From contig CAIXRL010000653.1 of NCBI GenBank assembly GCA_903921835.1, positions 1 through 18,111 of the forward strand: a stretch of 18,111 nt of DNA. The letters run 5' to 3'. The notes beneath the pieces were generated by a model. That model had not been told where the DNA came from. It ran no database searches and saw only the letters and a list, made by a program, of their open reading frames with translations. Of the stretch, positions 14,876 to 18,111 are shown in pieces; positions within the stretch are counted from its first letter, which is position 1, and the number at the start of each line of letters is the position of its first letter. The DNA comes from Candidatus Eiseniibacteriota bacterium (GTDB taxonomy: Bacteria > Eisenbacteria > RBG-16-71-46). The translations under genes and the position numbers were made by a program.

Positions 14876-15912
14876 GCCCGTGCCCCGTCCGTCGCGCTCG
14901 CCGAAGGCGCGCCGCCCGTGAAAAGGGGCATCGTCCACGTCATCGTGCTGGCTCCCCAGGTCGCGCCGCCGCCAAAGGCCGCGATCGCGAGATGATCGCC
15001 CCGCTTGAGGCGGCCCGCACGCACGACCTCGTCGAGCGCGATCGGGATGGATGCCGAGGAGGTGTTCCCGTAGCGGTCGATGTTCACGTACACCTTGTTC
15101 TCCGGCAGGCCCAGCCGCTCGCGGACGCCGTCGATGATACGCCGGTTCGCCTGGTGCGGGATGAACAGGTCCACCGCCTCCGGCGGCCAGCCCGCGGCGT
15201 CGCAGCACTTGCGCGTGGCGTCCTCCATGCTGCGCACCGCGAACGGAAAGAGCTTCTTGCCCTGCATGCGGATGAAGTGCTCGCGGCGCGCGACCGTCTG
15301 TTCGCTCGCAGGATTCACCGAAATGCCCGAGGGCACCTCGAGCACTTCACCGAGCTCGCCGTCGCTGTGCATCTCCACCGCGTGCACGCCCTCACCGAAC
15401 TCGCACGCCTGGAAGAGCGCGGCCCCGGCGCCGTCGCCGAACAGCACACAGGTGTTGCGATCGGTGTAGTCCACGATGCGCGACAGCGTCTCGACGCCGA
15501 CCACCAGCACCGTGTCGGCCATGCGGCCGCTGATGAGACCCCGCGCCATGCCGGTGCCGAACACGAAACCCGTGCAGGCGGCGAGCATGTCGTATGCCGC
15601 TGCCCTGGTCGCGCCCAGCTTGCGCTGCAGCGTGCAGCCGCACGAGGGCAGGATGCGGTCGGGCGTCGTCGTCGCCAGGATCACCTGGTCCACGTCCTTC
15701 GCGTCCACACCCGCCATCTCCAGCGCCCGCTGGCAGGCGATGAGCGCGAGATCGGACGACGCCTGGTCCGCGGCGGCGATGCGGCGCTCGCGGATCCCGG
15801 TGCGATCGACGATCCACTCGTCGGTCGTGTCCACGAGCTTCTCGAGGTCACGGTTCGAGAGCACGCGCTCGGGCACGTACATGCCCGTTCCCGTGATCGT
15901 GGTGCCGCGCAT
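14872..15912 (-). CDS. fabH: Beta-ketoacyl-ACP synthase III
   Basis: Starts fatty-acid synthesis by condensing acetyl-CoA (or a branched primer) with malonyl-ACP. 346 residues from ATG 15912 (MRGTTITGTGMYVPE), where the conserved FabH N-terminus begins. ATGs at 15933 and 15972 would overlap plsX, and the one at 15933 has a GAGGAGA box a little far upstream, so the start is not certain. Catalytic triad: C113 in AACTGF, H253 in IPHQAN and N283 in YGNTSSAS. A ~20-residue tail follows the usual GGGATWG end. It begins 4 bp after plsX and overlaps fabD by 4 bp. Confidence 0.95.
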   Translation of the reverse strand: MRGTTITGTGMYVPERVLSNRDLEKLVDTTDEWIVDRTGIRERRIAAADQASSDLALIACQRALEMAGVDAKDVDQVILATTTPDRILPSCGCTLQRKLGATRAAAYDMLAACTGFVFGTGMARGLISGRMADTVLVVGVETLSRIVDYTDRNTCVLFGDGAGAALFQACEFGEGVHAVEMHSDGELGEVLEVPSGISVNPASEQTVARREHFIRMQGKKLFPFAVRSMEDATRKCCDAAGWPPEAVDLFIPHQANRRIIDGVRERLGLPENKVYVNIDRYGNTSSASIPIALDEVVRAGRLKRGDHLAIAAFGGGATWGASTMTWTMPLFTGGAPSASATDGARA

Positions 15913-15916
15913 CGTG

Positions 15917-16939
15917 TCAGGCCGCGGTGACATGGTCGGACTGGATCTCCTCGCGAATGTGCTCGTTGACACGGGTCTCGACGAACGTGGTCATCGTGTG
16001 GATCGCGCTGCGGAACGCCCGCGTGCCACTCGCTCCGTGCCCGATGAAGCAACCACCGTTCACTCCCAGCAGCGGCACGGCGCCGTACTCCTCCCAGTCG
16101 AGCTTGCGCTTGAGCCGGCCGAGCGCGGGCATCATGAACAGCGATCCGAACATCGCCAGCAGATCGCGCTTGATCTCGTTCCTGACCGAGCCCCCGAGGA
16201 AGGCCGCGGCGCCCTCGGCCGTCTTGAGCAGCACGTTGCCCGTGAATCCGTCCGTCACGATGACGTCGCAGGTGCCCTGGAACAGGTCGCGCCCCTCGAC
16301 GTTGCCGATGAAGTTGAGATGCTTCGCGCCGCGCAGCAGCGGCAGCGTCTCCTGCACCAGCTGGTTGCCCTTGCTGTCCTCTTCGCCGATCGAGAGCAGG
16401 CCGACCCGCGGATTCTCGCGCCCGAGCAGGTGGCGCGCGTAGCACGAACCCATGTGCGCGAACTGGACCAGGTACTGCGGCTTGCACTCGGCGTTCGCGC
16501 CGACGTCGAGAGCGATCGTCCCGGCGCCGACATTCGGAAAGAACGCCGCCAGCGCGGGCCGCGAGACCCCCTCGAGCCGGCCGAGCCCCAACAGCGCCGT
16601 CGCCACGACCGCCCCCGTGTTGCCGGCGCTGAAGATGGCGTCGAGCTTCTGGTCCTTGTGCAGTTGCGTCAGAACCCCGAGGGAGGTGCCGCTCTTGCGC
16701 GCGGCCACCATGGCCTTGGCGCCCATCTCGACCTTCTCGGCGGCGTGCACGACCTCGATCGGTAACGACTCCGCCCGCGCACGCCTGAGCGCAGCGCGGA
16801 TTTCGGATTCGTCGCCGACGAGCGTCAGCCGCAGGCGCCCGGGCCTCTCGCGCAGCGCGAGCGCCGCGCCCTCGGCCACGGGTCCGGGGCCGAAGTCGCC
16901 TCCCATCGCATCAATCCCGATGCGCGGGACGGTGGACAT
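15917..16939 (-). CDS. plsX: Phosphate acyltransferase PlsX
   Basis: Makes acyl-phosphate from acyl-ACP, feeding PlsY in phospholipid synthesis; a peripheral membrane enzyme. 340 residues from ATG 16939 (MSTVPRIGIDAMGGD). Family motifs: DAMGGD (10-15), SAGNTGA (104-110), LDVGAN (144-149), GNVEGRD (212-218), VTDGFTGNVLLKT (228-240) and YGAVPLLGVNG (285-295). The frame stays open upstream through rpmF to 17203, but only the start at 16939 fits the family. It follows rpmF after 17 bp, the conserved rpmF-plsX-fabH order of many bacteria. Confidence 0.96.
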   Translation of the reverse strand: MSTVPRIGIDAMGGDFGPGPVAEGAALALRERPGRLRLTLVGDESEIRAALRRARAESLPIEVVHAAEKVEMGAKAMVAARKSGTSLGVLTQLHKDQKLDAIFSAGNTGAVVATALLGLGRLEGVSRPALAAFFPNVGAGTIALDVGANAECKPQYLVQFAHMGSCYARHLLGRENPRVGLLSIGEEDSKGNQLVQETLPLLRGAKHLNFIGNVEGRDLFQGTCDVIVTDGFTGNVLLKTAEGAAAFLGGSVRNEIKRDLLAMFGSLFMMPALGRLKRKLDWEEYGAVPLLGVNGGCFIGHGASGTRAFRSAIHTMTTFVETRVNEHIREEIQSDHVTAA

Positions 16940-16956
16940 GGTCGAGATTCCGCCGC

Positions 16957-17139
16957 CTACTGCTCGCGCGGCGCGATGATCTCTTCGCCCTTGTAGTAGC
17001 CACAGCTCGGGCAAATGTGATGCGGCAAACGCGGACCGCCGCAGTGGCTGCAGACGTTGGGCTGATACGTCTTCAGCTTCCATCCGGTCCGGCGCTTCTT
17101 GCCGCGCGTGTGCGAGTGTCTCCGCTTGGGAACCGCCAT
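16957..17139 (-). CDS. rpmF: 50S ribosomal protein L32
   Basis: 60-residue ribosomal protein: MAVPKRRHSHTRGKKRRT start, then C30-x2-C33 and C43-x2-C46, the zinc-ribbon form of L32 (PSCGYYKG). A GGAGG box lies 9 bases before the ATG. It sits between the DUF177 gene and plsX, the standard position that links ribosome and lipid gene expression. Confidence 0.97.
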   Translation of the reverse strand: MAVPKRRHSHTRGKKRRTGWKLKTYQPNVCSHCGGPRLPHHICPSCGYYKGEEIIAPREQ

Positions 17140-17184
17140 CGTGTTCGTCCTCCAGTGAATCGTGGCCCTGCCCGCACCGTGACG

Positions 17185-17655
17185 TCAGACCGCACACCCG
17201 CACGGCCCGTCATTCAGGTCGGCGCCGCACTTCCGGCACAGCCCCGGGCAATCCTCCCGGCAATGGGGAGAGATGGGTAACTCGAGCAGCAGCAGTTCCC
17301 GCACGGCATCGCACAGGTCCAGCCGTCGCCCGTCGTGGAACGACATGTAGTTGTCGCGCTCGAGCGCTTCCTGCTCGGCGCGTTTGGCTGCAGTGGACCG
17401 CTCCGCGAACACGGTGAGATCGCCGGAAACCTCGAGGTCAAACGCACGCAGACAGCGGACGCACTCGAGGCGGGCCGACGAAGTCACGCTGCCGCGAACC
17501 GACACGCGATCGCCGGACTTTTCGACGCGGAGATCCGCCCGGATACCACCGGGCCAATCAGCGTCCACCAGTCCGACCTCATGGGCCGGCTCTTCGACCT
17601 CCACCCGGTTCAACGTGGGCTTCAGGGTCGCGAGGTCGATGATGAAATCGGTCAT
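17185..17655 (-). CDS. DUF177 (YceD-like) family protein
   Basis: 156-residue cytosolic protein of the DUF177/YceD family, commonly encoded just upstream of rpmF; some relatives are linked to 23S rRNA accumulation, but its biochemical role is not settled. Visible: an N-terminal beta-rich region, CVRC (65-68), and a Cys-rich end HCREDCPGLCRKCGADLN followed by CGC (152-154), which probably binds metal. ATG 17655 gives the conserved start (MTDFIIDLATLKP); the ribosome site is weak. The open frame to 17829 is upstream shadow. It is the first gene of the fab operon. Confidence 0.9.
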   Translation of the reverse strand: MTDFIIDLATLKPTLNRVEVEEPAHEVGLVDADWPGGIRADLRVEKSGDRVSVRGSVTSSARLECVRCLRAFDLEVSGDLTVFAERSTAAKRAEQEALERDNYMSFHDGRRLDLCDAVRELLLLELPISPHCREDCPGLCRKCGADLNDGPCGCAV

Positions 17656-17698
17656 TATGGAATGAGCCGGCCTGCTGGCCAGCTCCCTTAACCGCAGC

Positions 17699-17728
17699 AA
17701 GCTAGCACAGCCGTTGGGATTGAGTCCA
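17699..17728 (-). promoter_or_regulatory. Likely housekeeping promoter of the DUF177-rpmF-plsX-fab operon
   Basis: On the minus strand: TGGACT (17723-17728), an 18-base spacer ending in TGC, then TAGCTT (17699-17704). This gives an extended -10 (TG-n-TAGCTT) and a -35 with four of six matches to TTGACA. Transcription would start near 17692, leaving a leader of about 37 bases before the DUF177 ATG. Confidence 0.45.
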
Positions 17729-17973
17729 GCTTTCGGGCTGGCGGCTGCCACGCCGCCGTCGTGTGCCCTGCACTGCCGGCGCCGGCCAAGCCGACCGCGG
17801 CAGGGTCCCGCGCCGGGGCCCGGCGGCACAGTTCCAGCACAAGATCATGCAGCAAATCATGTTGCGAGTGTGATTCACGCCGCGTCAGGAGGCATCCGAT
17901 GGGGACCGCGCCCCGGGAACGCCGTCAGTCTGGTGCTGGCGGAGTCGAGACCGGCCTCACCCGAGACACGGGC

Positions 17974-18002
17974 GGCCGGTCCCGGGACTCCCGGAACCGG
18001 CC
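17974..18002 (-). terminator. Hairpin after ndk (possible terminator without U-tract)
   Basis: GGCCGGT pairs with ACCGGCC (7 bp), then a T-G pair and CCGG/CCGG extend the stem around a short loop, 22 bp after the ndk stop. No T-run follows on the minus strand, so it may be a Rho-assisted or stem-only terminator, or an mRNA-stabilising structure. Confidence 0.4.
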
Positions 18003-18024
18003 GCGACGGTCTGGGCTGTCGTCG

Positions 18025-18111
18025 TCAGTGCGACAGGGCCGCCACCCCGAAGAACAGCTTCACCTCGCGCTCGGCGCTCGGGAGGCTGTCGGAGGCGTGG
18101 ACGGAGTTCGC
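18025..18111 (-). CDS. ndk: Nucleoside diphosphate kinase, C-terminal 28 residues (cut by window edge)
   Basis: Only the end of the gene is present: the frame reads ANSVHASDS, then LPSAEREVKLFFGVAALSH and stop. This contains the NDK active-site signature N-x2-H-[GA]-S-D-[SGA] with the phosphorylated histidine, near the C-terminus as in all NDKs. The enzyme exchanges the terminal phosphate among nucleotides. The rest lies to the right of the window. It is separated from the fab operon by the hairpin and promoter described above. Confidence 0.88.
   Translation of the reverse strand, partial: ANSVHASDSLPSAEREVKLFFGVAALSH

Larger units (their letters stand above)
17656..18024. other. Intergenic region between ndk and the DUF177-rpmF-plsX-fab operon
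   Basis: 370 bp without a gene. From right to left it holds a strong hairpin after ndk, an AT-richer patch with two ATCATG hexamers 12 bp apart (17844-17849 and 17856-17861, 9 of 12 bases repeated), a CGCCGGG-G-CCCGGCG dyad (17811-17825), a CCGGCGCCGG palindrome (17777-17786) and a promoter-like sequence at 17699-17728. No recognised operator or riboswitch. Confidence 0.6.

Overview
This window comes from a high-GC (visibly about two-thirds G+C) bacterium that is probably Gram-negative. A PilT motor ATPase, an HtrA-type secreted protein and an ECF sigma/anti-sigma pair support a diderm. The gene content and style (ndk, DUF177, rpmF, plsX, fab genes, rnc; a TPR lipid/envelope-type protein; high GC) would fit a candidate phylum such as Eisenbacteria or a related lineage. 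That placement is inference from general resemblance; no rRNA or marker search was possible.

Layout. All genes but one are on the minus strand, so transcription runs from right to left. From the right edge: the 3' end of ndk (18025-18111); an intergenic stretch with a strong hairpin and a likely housekeeping promoter (17656-18024); then a tight lipid/translation operon: DUF177 protein, rpmF, plsX, fabH, fabD, fabG, acpP, fabF and rnc. fabH/fabD and fabD/fabG overlap by 4 bp each. The RNase III ends in a roughly 290-residue disordered tail with a polyacidic run encoded by trinucleotide repeats. On the left: a TPR protein, ECF sigma factor, ZAS-type anti-sigma factor (4-bp overlap), a possible 61-residue small protein, a periplasmic HtrA/PDZ protein that has lost its catalytic His and Asp, then aroB, aroQ, accB and pilT.

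The odd one out is the plus-strand gene at 7956-9314, an orphan NtrC-family sigma-54 activator. The 430 bp after it hold no convincing protein gene. They contain two copies of a 22-bp repeat with a perfect or near-perfect dyad (TGCGACA-CGA-TGTCGCA), then, about 110 bp further on, a strong -24/-12 sigma-54 promoter match (GG-N10-GC) at 9536-9551. About 165 bp of potentially well-folded sequence follows, including a C(UUCG)G hairpin, and ends in a textbook intrinsic terminator at 9696-9726. I read this as an activator gene followed by its own sigma-54-dependent small RNA, analogous in layout to CbrB-CrcZ in Pseudomonas or LuxO-Qrr1 in Vibrio. This is the most interesting item in the window.

Functionally the window couples fatty-acid initiation and elongation (FabD, FabH, FabG, FabF, ACP, PlsX, BCCP) with shikimate-pathway steps (AroB, AroQ) and an envelope-stress-like module (sigma, anti-sigma, degenerate HtrA). 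No CRISPR array, tRNA, rRNA, insertion sequence or phage gene was seen.
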